Assembly: GCF_022227765.1 (NCBI RefSeq)
Contig: NZ_JAJMLZ010000002.1
Span: forward strand, 124,001-188,000
Direction of reading: 5' to 3'
Origin: Ectothiorhodospira shaposhnikovii
GTDB lineage: Bacteria; Pseudomonadota; Gammaproteobacteria; Ectothiorhodospirales; Ectothiorhodospiraceae
Length of the DNA stretch: 64,000 nt
Part shown: piece by piece, positions 48,544-58,595 of the stretch
Position numbering within the stretch: the first letter of the stretch is position 1
How the letters are laid out: each line of letters begins with the position of its first letter
Notes under the pieces: generated by a model
What the model saw: only the letters and a program-made list of their open reading frames with translations
What the model was told of the DNA's origin: nothing
Databases searched by the model: none
Made by a program: the position numbers and the translations under genes

Positions 48544-49530
48544 ATGCACATCGGACCCCACACCGTCGACCCGCCACTGATCCTCGCGCCCATGGCGGGC
48601 ATCACCGACCGCCCCTTCCGTCAACTGTGCCGACAGCAAGGCGCCGGCCTGGCGGTGTCGGAAATGGTCCACTCGGACATGAGCCTGTGGGGGACCACCA
48701 AGTCCCGCCTGCGCCTGGACCAGGACGGCGAGATCGGCCCCCGCAGCGTCCAGATCGCCGGCTATGATCCGGAGATGATGGCCGAGGCCGCCCGGGCCGC
48801 CGTCGACCTGGGTGCCCAGATCATCGACATCAACATGGGCTGCCCCGCCCGCAAGGTGGTCAACCGCAGTGCCGGCGCCGCCCTGCTGGCCGACCCGCCC
48901 CGGGTGGCCCAGATCCTGGCGGCCGTTGTCGCCGCCGTGCCGGTGCCCGTCACCCTCAAGATCCGCCTGGGCGTCGACCGGGATCACATCAATGCCCCCG
49001 ACATCGCCCGCCTGGCCCGGGATCACGGCATCCGGGCTCTCACCGTCCACGGCCGCACCCGCGCCTGCGGCTTCAAGGGGACCGTGGACTACCAGGCCAT
49101 CGCCCGGGTCAGGCAGGCGGTGGACATCCCCATCATCGCCAACGGCGACATCCGCACCCCCGAGCAGGCCCGGCGGGTACTGGAGATCACCGGCGCCGAC
49201 GCCCTCATGATCGGCCGCGGCGCCCAGGGCCGTCCCTGGCTGTTCCGGCAGATCCAGCACTACCTGACCCACGGCGAGCACCTGCCCGATCCCACCCCGG
49301 CCCAGGTCCATGCCCTGCTGCAGGCCCACCTGAGCCATATGTACGATTTCTATGGAGAAAGCCTGGGGGTGCGCACCGCCCGCAAGCACATCGGCTGGTA
49401 TCTGGACGGCCGTCCCGGCGCCGCCGACTGGCGACCCCGCATCCTGCGCGCCCCGGATCGCGCCACCCAGCAACAGCTGATCACCCGCTACTTCCAGTCG
49501 CTCCCCCAAGGCGAGGAAATTGCCGCATGA
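48544..49530 (+). CDS. dusB: tRNA-dihydrouridine synthase B
   Basis: The 328-residue FMN enzyme has LILAPMAGITDRPFRQLCR, NMGCPARKVVNRSAGAALL with the catalytic Cys, LTVHGRTRACGF and NGDIRTPEQARRVLEITGADALMIGRGAQGRPW divided as usual. It reduces U17 of tRNA. It overlaps fis by 4 bp (ATGA), the classic dusB-fis operon in which the dusB promoter drives fis. Confidence 0.95.
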   Translation: MHIGPHTVDPPLILAPMAGITDRPFRQLCRQQGAGLAVSEMVHSDMSLWGTTKSRLRLDQDGEIGPRSVQIAGYDPEMMAEAARAAVDLGAQIIDINMGCPARKVVNRSAGAALLADPPRVAQILAAVVAAVPVPVTLKIRLGVDRDHINAPDIARLARDHGIRALTVHGRTRACGFKGTVDYQAIARVRQAVDIPIIANGDIRTPEQARRVLEITGADALMIGRGAQGRPWLFRQIQHYLTHGEHLPDPTPAQVHALLQAHLSHMYDFYGESLGVRTARKHIGWYLDGRPGAADWRPRILRAPDRATQQQLITRYFQSLPQGEEIAA

Positions 49531-49778
49531 CCCACGAGATCAAGGGAGAGAGTGAAACCCTGGCCAAGGCCGTGCACCAGGCCCTGGACGACTACTTCGC
49601 CCACCTGGACGGCCACGAGCCGGACAACGTCTATCGACTGGTGATGGAAGAGGTGGAGCGCCCCCTGCTGGCCTCCGTGCTCAGGCACTGCGACGGCAAC
49701 CAGAGCCGGGCGGCGCAGTATCTGGGGTTGAACCGGGGGACATTGCGGAAGAAGTTGCGGCAGTATGGGTTGGTGTGA
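49527..49778 (+). CDS. fis: Nucleoid protein and regulator Fis
   Basis: The 83-residue protein has the Fis N-terminal arm, dimer helices (VYRLVMEEVERPLLASVL) and a C-terminal helix-turn-helix (NQSRAAQYLGLNRGTLRKKLRQYGL). It bends DNA and stimulates rRNA operons. Translation is coupled to dusB. In many relatives the next gene is purH; here a PEP-CTERM region follows, so this is the end of the conserved block. Confidence 0.95.
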   Translation: MTHEIKGESETLAKAVHQALDDYFAHLDGHEPDNVYRLVMEEVERPLLASVLRHCDGNQSRAAQYLGLNRGTLRKKLRQYGLV

Positions 49779-49966
49779 GCACTGTCGGAGGACTTGACAA
49801 GAACAGCCCCCAACCAAGCATTAAAGCTTGGAAAACAGCCAACTCAAAGGAAAAAATTGTTTTCTTTCAATAACTAAATCCGTAACCAACAACTTGGCGC
49901 GCTTGGTGCTTTCCATTCACATGGAAAATGATCCAAAACCATTTCACTCCAGGGGGAGCGGCAACA
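49779..49966. other. Leader of the first PEP-CTERM gene and junction after fis
   Basis: This 188-bp stretch holds no gene. It contains the hairpin CCAAGC-ATTAAA-GCTTGG (49814-49831) and the sigma-54 promoter described next. The hairpin centre lies about 75 bp upstream of the -24 element, the range where an enhancer-binding regulator may sit. It could instead end fis transcription, although no T run follows. Confidence 0.5.
49895..49910 (+). promoter_or_regulatory. Sigma-54 promoter of the first PEP-CTERM gene
   Basis: TGGCGCGCTTGGTGCT keeps the -24 TGGC, the -12 GC and the correct spacing of the RpoN consensus TGGCACG-N4-TTGCW; one deviation is the -12 T to G. The start site would be near 49921, giving a leader of about 45 nt. 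RpoN dependence fits the known PrsK/PrsR control of PEP-CTERM genes. Confidence 0.7.
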
Positions 49967-50887
49967 ATGAAAAGCGCCACAAGATACGCAATACTTGCAG
50001 GGTTCGCACTGGGAGGAGTTGCCGGTCAGGCACTGGCATCCCCCTACATCACCCAATGGCGGGTGACGGTTGATACCTTCTTCGACACGGCCACCATTCA
50101 ACCCAGCACCGGAATCCAGTTTTCAGCTGATGGATTGTCATTGAACTGGGGTACAGGCGTTAACGGGGGGCCTCGCAGCGGCTTTGACATCCTTTACGGC
50201 TCAGCCCCCGATTTTGACGGAGCCCGACCGTCAGTCACCACGGTCACTACCTCCATAGAAACACCGCCGGAACAGACTCCCGTGCCTAACGTCTCCGTCC
50301 GGCACAGAAATCAGCCCATCACAGGGACATCACTGCAAAGTGTCGATATTCTTTCTCGCCTTACACTGACTCCCCTGGATCCGATTACCGGAGCTGACCT
50401 AGGTCCGGTGGAACAGACTTTCAAAATCAGCTTCCTCGAAACACCGAATGATCCAGGTTCAACGTGCGCCGATGGAAGCGGCAGGTTTAGCGATCCGTTG
50501 AACGCGAATGGCTGTGCCGATATTTTCGTGATTGACCAAAGCTCCATCAATTTTGAATTCCAGTATGCCAGCATTATCGACGATGGACTTGGCGGTCTTT
50601 CGTTCAGCGAAGATGACACCCAAACTTACTTCATCAGCTTCCTGGAAGTCACGGGCGGCTTGCAGACACTGTCTAGCGGTGCCTGCTTGGCCGTTACTGG
50701 TAGCTCGGCCCCCTGCATCGGCTTTCGGACTGCAGAGGCACAGGATACGGTTTTTCAGTTCGGCACGGTCATCTCCACCACCCCGATACCTTTCAATGTG
50801 CCCGAACCGGGTAGCCTGGCCTTGCTGGGACTGGGTTTAGGCGCCATGGGTATGATGCACCGCCGTAGACGCAGCATCGTTGCCTGA
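49967..50887 (+). CDS. PEP-CTERM protein, THxN family
   Basis: The 306-residue protein has a signal peptide (YAILAGFALGGVAGQALA) and ends in a PEP-CTERM sorting signal: VPEPGS, a hydrophobic helix (LALLGLGLGAMGMM) and HRRRRS. The middle has VRHRNQPITGTSL and LTLTPLDPITGADLG, TFKISFLETPN and TYFISFLEVTGG, which match the THxN family of PEP-CTERM proteins except that RHRN replaces the T-H-x-N motif. It should be processed by an exosortase and held at the cell surface or in the matrix. GGGGGAG is the ribosome-binding site. Confidence 0.85.
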   Translation: MKSATRYAILAGFALGGVAGQALASPYITQWRVTVDTFFDTATIQPSTGIQFSADGLSLNWGTGVNGGPRSGFDILYGSAPDFDGARPSVTTVTTSIETPPEQTPVPNVSVRHRNQPITGTSLQSVDILSRLTLTPLDPITGADLGPVEQTFKISFLETPNDPGSTCADGSGRFSDPLNANGCADIFVIDQSSINFEFQYASIIDDGLGGLSFSEDDTQTYFISFLEVTGGLQTLSSGACLAVTGSSAPCIGFRTAEAQDTVFQFGTVISTTPIPFNVPEPGSLALLGLGLGAMGMMHRRRRSIVA

Positions 50888-50910
50888 GGCATTCCAACGA
50901 CGGACTGGAA

Positions 50911-50947
50911 AGCCAGCGGGGCGACTCTATGAGTCGCCCCGCTGGCT
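50911..50947. terminator. Long bidirectional hairpin terminator
   Basis: AGCCAGCGGGGCGACTC and GAGTCGCCCCGCTGGCT form a perfect 17-bp stem around a TAT loop. It lies between the converging PEP-CTERM gene and prsT and should stop transcription from both sides, though neither side has an immediate T run. Confidence 0.75.
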
Positions 50948-50961
50948 TGTGGGTACATTTT

Positions 50962-53757
50962 TCACTGTAGACGAGCAAGCATTTCTTCCGCCCGTCGACG
51001 CTCTGAAAATTCTCCGGCGTCCGCTAAAATCCCGCGCAAGACCGTAACAGCCTCCCCTTGGCGTCCGTTGCGCTCCAGGGCCACGGCATAGTGATAGCCG
51101 ATTGAAGCCTCATTTGGCAGTGCCTCGCGGGCCTCTCGAATCAAAGCAAGGGCACGCCTCTTGTCCCCATGATCCAGCATCGCCATGCCGTATGTATCCT
51201 TGATATTAGGATCGCCCGGCTGCAATTGATGAGCCCGTTCGGCAAGTTCGAGGGAGCGTGCATCACCGGCAAGCTGATATATATAAGCCAAGTTGTTCAG
51301 TGCCACGGGGTTGTCCGGAAAACGCTCAATCAGATACTCATAATCCTCCCGGGCAGCCGCATAATCACCTGCTCCCAGCAGGCTGGTCGCCAACATCATG
51401 CGTGACGGATGATCCTCGGGATAATTCTCCAGGTGCGCACGCATCTGCTCACGGGCTCCGGCCGTGTCACCGGCACGCTGCCTGGCTTCGAAACGCTTCA
51501 GGGCAACTTCAGTGGAAACCTGGACATTGTAAGAGGAAGCATAAGCTTGGGCTGCCCGGGCGAACTCCCCCTGTGTGGCAAGGATGTCACCTTCCATGAG
51601 ATATCCAGCTGCCCGGGCCGATTCCAACCCCTGCATGCGACGTGCCAGCATCATAGCCTCCCTGTCACGTCCTTCCTGACGCTCCAGGCGAGCCAGCGTA
51701 AGAAGTGCAGCGGCATGATTTTCATCCCGCTCCAGCGCCCGCCCTAGGGAACGCCGCGCGTCATCAAAGCGACCAGTCTGCCCCTGCGCCTGAGCTAGAC
51801 GGAAATACACCTCAGGGGACTCCGGGCGCAATTCGGCCAAACGACTCAAGGTGATGATGCCGAGATCCATCAGACCGGCCGCAAGCTGAGCCACGGACAA
51901 AGCCTCCAGCAACGGCACATTATCCCCATGACGTTCGCGAACTCCATCCAATACCGAGAGGGCCGATTCCGGCTCACCTGCTTGCAGATGGTGGCGAGCA
52001 AGGATGATGCGGGGTTCCAGGGCATTCGGCGCCACGTTCACCGCCCTCCGCAGGAGGGGCACTGCCCGAGCCGAATCACCTTGCTCCACCTCAAATTCCG
52101 CCATAAGTAACAGTAGACGCACACTGTCGGGGTTGGCCTTCAGGCCAGACTCCAGCACTTCGCGGGCCTGATCCGCACCTTCCATTTGCAGCTTGAGCAC
52201 GGCCAGATTGCGAGTAGCCGTGATGTTGCCCGGATCCAAGCGACGGGCCGTCTCAAAGGCTGCGATACCATCCTCGGCGCGTCCAAGTCCGAACAAGGCA
52301 GCGGCTCGCAAATTTTGAACCGAAGCTGCCTGGGGATACTGCACGGCAAACTCATCCGCCCTGGCGAGCGCCTGTTCAAATCGGCGTTCCTCCAGCAGGC
52401 GCACTACGCCCACCAACTTCAGGCCCTCCACCTCGGGGAGCATCTCGCTCAGGGCCTCAAGCTCACGAAAGCCACCCACGCGATCACCGCTCCGCATCAA
52501 CGAACGGGCCAAGTTCATACGTGCCGACGAGGACTCGGGATCCAGGTCGACGCGACGACGCAGCAAATCGATACTGGCCTGGGTATCGCCGCGGGTCGCC
52601 TGCACGCTGGCCATCAAATCCAGAGCGATCCGGTCCGCCTGATCTTCGGCCAGAACACGCCGGAGCAGGACCTCCGCGTCATCCACCTGCCCTGCTTGCA
52701 TGCGCACCGCCGCCAGTAGGCGATTGGCAGCTGCCGATTGAGGGTCAAGACGAAGATATCGGGACAGATGGGTATCTGCCTGCTGGATATTACCCAGGGC
52801 AAAATGGCTGGCCCCGGCATAGAAACGGGCCGACAGAAAATCCGGGTTGAGACGCAGGGTCTCTTCCAGCGCGCTTACGGCCGCCCGATGATCTTGCTCA
52901 TAAAAGCCGAGCAGCCCCGTGACGTAAGCAGTTGCCGGCAGGTCCGGCCCCAACCGGCGTAAGGCCGCCAGATCGTCCTTTGCACCGCTCCAGGATTGCA
53001 GTGCCACACGGGTGAGGGCACGGTTGAAATAACCCATGTAGGGGCTGGGTGTCGCATTAATCACCTGGGTATACGCCTCTTCGGCCTCCTCCAACCTCCC
53101 CTCACTGCGATGGATATCACCCAGCAGAGACCAAGCCAAGGCATGTTCGGGGGCCTCCGCCAGCGCCTCGGCTAACAGGGCTTTGGCGCGATCCATATCG
53201 CCTCGCAGCGCAGACACCTGAGCCATGAAACTCAAGGCAAGTGCGTTGGCGGAGTCTTGCTCAAGCACCGCCTCCAGCGAGGCAACGGCCGAATCCAGGT
53301 CGTTCATACCCAGATGGGCGCGAGCCAGCAGCATATGAAAACCCGCTGGATCATCAAAGTCCTCAGCCTTGTGGGCCTGGAGTTGCGCGCGCGCCGTTTG
53401 AATATCACCCTGCATCAAGCGTGCACGGGCCAAATAAATCACTGCCTCGGGATCGTTCCAGCCCATGGCCTGAGCCCGGGAAAATTCCGACAACGCCGCG
53501 GCCGCCTCACCCAATTCCAGATGGGCACGCCCCAGTTGCCAGCGTGCCTCCACATGATCCGGATTGGCCTGCAACAGGTTGCGGTACTCGATAATCCCGG
53601 CCCGTACCTCACCCGAAGCCAGATAGGCTTGGGCCCGTTCCAGCCGCTCTTCCTCCGTAAGAGTGGCTTGGCCGCAACCGGAGACCCACATCGTTCCCGA
53701 GACCAACAGACCAGCCAAAGTCAGTCTTACAGATCTGGTGAGACACTTCTGATCCAT
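50962..53757 (-). CDS. prsT: PEP-CTERM system TPR-repeat lipoprotein PrsT
   Basis: The 931-residue protein starts MDQKCLTRSVRLTLAG after a GGAGG ribosome-binding site and has a lipobox ending in VSGCGQ. The rest is made of at least twenty tetratricopeptide repeats, such as ARWQLGRAHLELGEAAAALSEF. Size, lipobox and repeat type match PrsT, which is found only in genomes with the XrtA exosortase system; its role in PEP-CTERM protein export or EPS assembly is not proven. It is divergent from the RND pump genes. Confidence 0.88.
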   Translation of the reverse strand: MDQKCLTRSVRLTLAGLLVSGTMWVSGCGQATLTEEERLERAQAYLASGEVRAGIIEYRNLLQANPDHVEARWQLGRAHLELGEAAAALSEFSRAQAMGWNDPEAVIYLARARLMQGDIQTARAQLQAHKAEDFDDPAGFHMLLARAHLGMNDLDSAVASLEAVLEQDSANALALSFMAQVSALRGDMDRAKALLAEALAEAPEHALAWSLLGDIHRSEGRLEEAEEAYTQVINATPSPYMGYFNRALTRVALQSWSGAKDDLAALRRLGPDLPATAYVTGLLGFYEQDHRAAVSALEETLRLNPDFLSARFYAGASHFALGNIQQADTHLSRYLRLDPQSAAANRLLAAVRMQAGQVDDAEVLLRRVLAEDQADRIALDLMASVQATRGDTQASIDLLRRRVDLDPESSSARMNLARSLMRSGDRVGGFRELEALSEMLPEVEGLKLVGVVRLLEERRFEQALARADEFAVQYPQAASVQNLRAAALFGLGRAEDGIAAFETARRLDPGNITATRNLAVLKLQMEGADQAREVLESGLKANPDSVRLLLLMAEFEVEQGDSARAVPLLRRAVNVAPNALEPRIILARHHLQAGEPESALSVLDGVRERHGDNVPLLEALSVAQLAAGLMDLGIITLSRLAELRPESPEVYFRLAQAQGQTGRFDDARRSLGRALERDENHAAALLTLARLERQEGRDREAMMLARRMQGLESARAAGYLMEGDILATQGEFARAAQAYASSYNVQVSTEVALKRFEARQRAGDTAGAREQMRAHLENYPEDHPSRMMLATSLLGAGDYAAAREDYEYLIERFPDNPVALNNLAYIYQLAGDARSLELAERAHQLQPGDPNIKDTYGMAMLDHGDKRRALALIREAREALPNEASIGYHYAVALERNGRQGEAVTVLRGILADAGEFSERRRAEEMLARLQ

Positions 53758-53972
53758 GGCGATACCTCCAAGTGGCCGCTTGTTCAAATAGCTGCGATTC
53801 GGATGAGCATACGCCTTCACAGCCTAACGAGAAACAGTCCCACACAAAGATATCCAGAAAAGATAATTTTACGCTATGCCTTTTCCGGTGATCATCAGCG
53901 AATCAACAAACCCGCAAGCCTCACGGTGTTTCCAGAGGCTATACTGGTCAAGGGAAATCATCGGAACACCAC

Positions 53973-55019
53973 ATGAACGTCGATATCCTGCAGGGCAACA
54001 CCATGATTCGGGGCTTGGTCAGCACTTGCCTACTGATGCTCCTAGCGTTATCGATGGAAATGACCATGGCGGGGGAAAAGCCCATCACCACACGCTCCCT
54101 GCATGACATTGGATTCCATCCGGTGCGCAGCGCCCCAGCCACCGCACTGAGTCTTAACGATACCCAGGTAAGCGCTGAGATTCATGGCGTACTACAGGAG
54201 GTTCTCGCGCGGGTGGGGGAAAACGTGGCGATGGGCGCACTGCTGGCACGACTTGATTGCGAGGAACATGCCCTAGACCTCCAGCAAGTCCGAGCCATGA
54301 CCCAGGCCGCGCGGGCAGACGCCGAGTTCGCACAGTTTCAATTGGGAAGAGCCCAAGAACTGGCACGCCGACAGGCCGTATCTGCCGAGCTCCTGAACGA
54401 GCGCCAAGCTCAGGCCTCGCGTACCCGGGCCGAGGTGCTGCGACTGGAGGCAGCGACCCGTGCTACTCAGCGGCGTGTCAGCCTGTGTGAGATTCGGGCC
54501 CCATTCGATGCCGTGGTCATCGAGCGCTTGGGCAGCATCGGTGAGTTAGTGCAACCCGGCACTCCCATTGCACGGATCCTAGACGCCCGGGACCTGGAGG
54601 TCAGCGGCAACATCCAGCAGCAGGATTTGCCCGCCCTGCAGGCTGCGGGGGGAATCCGGTTCGTCGCCGCCGGCATTCATTATCCGGTTGAGTTACGCGC
54701 CATTTCACCCATCGTGGACCAACGACTTCGCAGCGTGGATGTGCGCTTTGTATTTACTGAAGAATTCGCCCGGCCAGGTCAGGTAGGGCGCATTGAGTGG
54801 ATTACAGATTTGCGTCACGCGCCTGCTGACCTGCTCATACGACGTGACCCAGGCCTTGGAATCTTCGTGGAAGAAGATGGACACGCCAGATTCATTCCCA
54901 TTCCTGGTGTGCGTGAGGGGCAACCCCCTCCGCTGGACCTGCCCGATGACACCCGACTGATCGTAGATGGACGTTTTGGCCTGCAAGACGGTGATCGCGT
55001 CAGCGTCATTTCCCCTTGA
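53973..55019 (+). CDS. RND efflux periplasmic adaptor
   Basis: The 348-residue protein has a signal peptide (GLVSTCLLMLLALSMEMTMA) and an RND adaptor layout with the first lipoyl half EIHGVLQEVLARVGENVAMGALLARLD, a helical hairpin (residues about 105-165), second lipoyl half IRAPFDAVVIERLGSIGELVQPGTPIARI and beta-barrel. It should bridge the permease encoded next to an outer-membrane channel; no TolC-like gene is in this cluster. Its stop lies 12 bp before the permease ATG. Confidence 0.87.
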   Translation: MNVDILQGNTMIRGLVSTCLLMLLALSMEMTMAGEKPITTRSLHDIGFHPVRSAPATALSLNDTQVSAEIHGVLQEVLARVGENVAMGALLARLDCEEHALDLQQVRAMTQAARADAEFAQFQLGRAQELARRQAVSAELLNERQAQASRTRAEVLRLEAATRATQRRVSLCEIRAPFDAVVIERLGSIGELVQPGTPIARILDARDLEVSGNIQQQDLPALQAAGGIRFVAAGIHYPVELRAISPIVDQRLRSVDVRFVFTEEFARPGQVGRIEWITDLRHAPADLLIRRDPGLGIFVEEDGHARFIPIPGVREGQPPPLDLPDDTRLIVDGRFGLQDGDRVSVISP

Positions 55020-55030
55020 CCGGAATTCAC

Positions 55031-58000
55031 ATGTACCGACGCTTCCTGGAAAATCACTTTCTGACCAATGCCATCTTCCTGTTTATCATTATCGTGGGAG
55101 TAATATTTTATTTTCAACTCCCCAGGCAACAGGATCCAACGGTCAATCTCAACTGGGTGGGTGTACAAACCATTATGCCGGGCGCATCCGCCATTGATGT
55201 GGAACGCCAAGTTACCGACGTACTGGAAGAAGCCATAGAACTGGTTGATGACATCCGCTTCATTTCCAGCAACAGCCGACAGGATATTTCTCTAATTCTA
55301 ATCCGCTTCAGGGATATCAATGAGCGCCTCTATAATGAGCGGGTCAATGATCTTCGTCGTGAAATTCAAAATGTTGAAGGCGATCTTCCACCAGAGGCAA
55401 GAAGACCCACAATTACAACCGTAAGCAGTGCCAATGCCTACCCCACCACAATGATTGCCGTGACAGGCCTGGCAGATGATGAAAACATGCGCTTTCAGGC
55501 CCAGCAAATATTGCAGGACCTCAAGCGACTACCGGGCACCGACAGAATAGAAGCCATTGGCCTGCGCGACCCTGAGCTACAGGTCCTTTTCCGGCCGGAA
55601 GCCCTGATGGGGCTTGGACTGCCCCCATCCGCACTCGCGCAGACAGTAAGCACTTACTTTCGCGATCTAGCCGCCGGCACCGTGGGACTGGGAGATCAGG
55701 AATGGCTGGTCAGACTACAAGGGACACAGAACGATCCCGATTACTTGGCCAACCTCCCTCTACTCTCAGCGCATGGAGAGATTCCGCTGCGTAGCGTTGC
55801 CGAGGTCATTCGCGGCCACCAAGAACCCAATCATCTGGCGAAATACCGTCAAGACCCAGCCATCCTGCTACCGATCTTCAAGAAAGACGACGCCAATGAA
55901 ATAGAATTCATCAAACAAATTCAAGCTTACCTGAATGACTACAACCAGCATTCAAGCCAAGGCACGGGAATCACCCTGACACTTTTGGATGATCAGACGC
56001 AGACAACACGCATGGCTATAGAAACCATGCAGCGCAATGCAATCGTGGGATTCCTTTTAGTCCTCTTTACAACTTGGGTCCTCTTAGGTGCTCGTATCGC
56101 CTTCGCTACCTGTCTCAGCCTGGTTTTCGCGCTTGCAGGTACGTTTATGATTCTCGGACTGATTGGGCAGACGCTAAATGTCATCGTGCTGCTCGGACTA
56201 ATGATCGTGCTGGGCATGCTGGTAGATGACACCATCGTGGTAGCGGAAGCCATTCATCGACGAATACAGGAAGGTATGTCGGCCATGGATGCGGCACTAG
56301 ATGCGCTTAATGAGGTTGCCGCACCTATCACTGCGGCCGTCCTTACCACTATTGCCGCTTTCTTGCCACTGATGCTTGTTCCCGGCATGCTCGGTGAATT
56401 CATGAAAGTGGCACCCATTGTGGTATCCATCGCATTATTGCTCAGCCTACTCGAGGCTTTCTGGATTCTACCCAGCCATATTGCTGCATCTAGACCAAAG
56501 GCCGACCGATTTTCACGTCCAGGTCGCTGGCGAAGCACCATCGTACGGGTTGCCAGACTCCACTACGGAAAATGGCTAATTTCCGCACTGAGACGACCAC
56601 GAGTGGTCTTGGCGATATTCGCTGGCCTGTTGATTCTATCCTTGGCCGCAGTCGCCAGCGGCATCATCAGAACAGAGTTTTTTGCAAGCGACTCAGCCCG
56701 TCTATTCTTTGTGAATGTAGAGATGCCAGCGGGTACGCCACTGGAAAAAACCATGAGCACTACCTTGTCTATAGAATCCGCCATAGAAAACCAATTCAAA
56801 CCCGGCGAGCTACGATCCATGGCCAGCTATGCCGGCATCCAATTCACCAATGCCGAAGATCTTCATGGTGCAGCAAAGGGACAAATTCAGATAAGTCTGC
56901 ATCCCCCTGCTCGAAATGGTCGCGGTGTGGATGAAATCATGGAAGCAGTCCGGCATGCGGTGCGGAGCATCCCCGGACCGGATGGCATAACCTTTGAAAG
57001 ACGCATTGCCGGCGCCCCCCCCCTGGGTCGCCCCATCAGCGTCAAGGTAAGAGGCAATGATCTGGAAGAGATCAGGGATGCGGCTGATCGAATCATTGAA
57101 ATACTGGATCTGATCCCGGCTGCCCACGATATCGTTGATGATGCCTACACGGGAGGAATGGAACTCTCCCTGCGCCTCAACCCGGATGCAATCTTACGCG
57201 CCGGACTGAACCCGGCGGAGGTCATTCGTGATCTTCGACTGCTTACCGATGGAGAGGTGGTTGCAAGCATGCGAGACCGTGGCGAGAAAATCGGTGTCCG
57301 GGTGCGTGCGGATACCCAAGCAGTGAAAGATATACAGCGTTTTTTGGAGACTCCCATCAGCCTGCCGGATGGATCTGTCATACTCTTGAGCCAACTGGTA
57401 CATCATGAAGTGGTTCGAGGGGAAGGAAACATCCGTCACTACAACCTGCGCCGAGCCATCACTGTTGAAGCCGCCGTAGACGAGCGGATAATGGATGTAC
57501 CAGGGGTTAACCGGCTTCTGTTGCAGCAATGGAACAGTCAGTTTGCCATGCTGTTTCCGAACGTGGATCTGGATTTTTCGGGTGACTTCGACGACATTCT
57601 AGAGAGCATCGAAGCCATCACCTGGCTCTTCATGCTGGGCCTATTGCTGGTGTACCTGATCCTGGGCACACAATTCCGCAGCTATAGCCAGCCTCTGATC
57701 GTGATGGCTGTCGTACCCATGGCATTGACAGGCGTACTTCTTGGCCTATTGGTTAGCCAACATCCTCTTAGCGTTTACACCATGTACGGAATTGTTGCCC
57801 TCGCCGGTATTGCCGTCAATGGCGCGATAGTCCTGATGTCGGCAGCAAATGACAGACTACGGAGAGGGATGTCAATTTCACACGCAATCTTTCATGCATC
57901 ACGCCGCAGATTCATACCCATCCTCATTACCTCCATAACCACTATTGCCGGCCTCTTCTCACTGGCAATGGGACTTGGAGGCAAGTCACAGATGTGGGGC

Positions 58001-58555
58001 CCATTAGCCAGTGCCATTGTATGGGGGTTGATGATCTCTACCTGCTTGACACTTTTTGTAATTCCAGCAATGTATAGCCTGATTGTCCGACCTCAATCCA
58101 AGATAACCGATTCTGCGGCACTCCCATTGCCAGTCCTTTTACCGACGGAGTCTTCAAAACCAAGAATCAGCCATTTCCTTGACATCCTGAAAAAGGGAGC
58201 ATTAAGTGGTCAGTCACACCCCGGCCTGCCACATGAATTAAAGGAAATAGCAAAATCCCCCAGACTTAAGAAATTATATCAAGAGGGGACCAAGGCACTT
58301 GAGAGACATGATTATGGTGTCGCAATTCGTGAATTTGAGCAGGGTGCCAAAGAGGCTCCAGAAATTGCCGTATTCCATATTTACGCCGCACAAGCACTGG
58401 CAAATCACATGCAACATGACATAGGTTGGGATATCGGTTACATGGCAAGACTTAAAAGATATCTGGCCGCAGCTCAACGACTGAGCCCTCAAGACCCAAG
58501 AATCCCCCTGATTCAACAAAAAATGGCAGAACTGGATTCCGGGGCTAATCGCTGA
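55031..58555 (+). CDS. RND transporter permease with C-terminal TPR-like tail
   Basis: The 1,174-residue protein has the HAE1/AcrB layout: a first helix (AIFLFIIIVGVIFYF), two large periplasmic loops and twelve helices, with the proton-relay block GMLVDDTIVVAEAIHRR. The usual RND length ends near residue 1,040. Here about 130 further residues follow, with helical LYQEGTKALERHDYGVAIREFEQGAKEAPE in a TPR-like pattern and VFHIYAAQALANHM, facing the cytosol. This tail is not usual. Start at ATG 55031; a TTG 15 bp upstream is possible. Substrate unknown. Confidence 0.88.
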   Translation: MYRRFLENHFLTNAIFLFIIIVGVIFYFQLPRQQDPTVNLNWVGVQTIMPGASAIDVERQVTDVLEEAIELVDDIRFISSNSRQDISLILIRFRDINERLYNERVNDLRREIQNVEGDLPPEARRPTITTVSSANAYPTTMIAVTGLADDENMRFQAQQILQDLKRLPGTDRIEAIGLRDPELQVLFRPEALMGLGLPPSALAQTVSTYFRDLAAGTVGLGDQEWLVRLQGTQNDPDYLANLPLLSAHGEIPLRSVAEVIRGHQEPNHLAKYRQDPAILLPIFKKDDANEIEFIKQIQAYLNDYNQHSSQGTGITLTLLDDQTQTTRMAIETMQRNAIVGFLLVLFTTWVLLGARIAFATCLSLVFALAGTFMILGLIGQTLNVIVLLGLMIVLGMLVDDTIVVAEAIHRRIQEGMSAMDAALDALNEVAAPITAAVLTTIAAFLPLMLVPGMLGEFMKVAPIVVSIALLLSLLEAFWILPSHIAASRPKADRFSRPGRWRSTIVRVARLHYGKWLISALRRPRVVLAIFAGLLILSLAAVASGIIRTEFFASDSARLFFVNVEMPAGTPLEKTMSTTLSIESAIENQFKPGELRSMASYAGIQFTNAEDLHGAAKGQIQISLHPPARNGRGVDEIMEAVRHAVRSIPGPDGITFERRIAGAPPLGRPISVKVRGNDLEEIRDAADRIIEILDLIPAAHDIVDDAYTGGMELSLRLNPDAILRAGLNPAEVIRDLRLLTDGEVVASMRDRGEKIGVRVRADTQAVKDIQRFLETPISLPDGSVILLSQLVHHEVVRGEGNIRHYNLRRAITVEAAVDERIMDVPGVNRLLLQQWNSQFAMLFPNVDLDFSGDFDDILESIEAITWLFMLGLLLVYLILGTQFRSYSQPLIVMAVVPMALTGVLLGLLVSQHPLSVYTMYGIVALAGIAVNGAIVLMSAANDRLRRGMSISHAIFHASRRRFIPILITSITTIAGLFSLAMGLGGKSQMWGPLASAIVWGLMISTCLTLFVIPAMYSLIVRPQSKITDSAALPLPVLLPTESSKPRISHFLDILKKGALSGQSHPGLPHELKEIAKSPRLKKLYQEGTKALERHDYGVAIREFEQGAKEAPEIAVFHIYAAQALANHMQHDIGWDIGYMARLKRYLAAAQRLSPQDPRIPLIQQKMAELDSGANR

Positions 58556-58595
58556 GGCCCATCAGCTGGCAAAACGACCTGCCACACCAACAGAT

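Noticed and set aside
55016-55030. TTG start for the RND permease that adds five residues
   Set aside because: The ATG at 55031 gives the usual RND opening MYRRFLENHFL; the TTG would overlap the adaptor stop region without a better ribosome-binding site.
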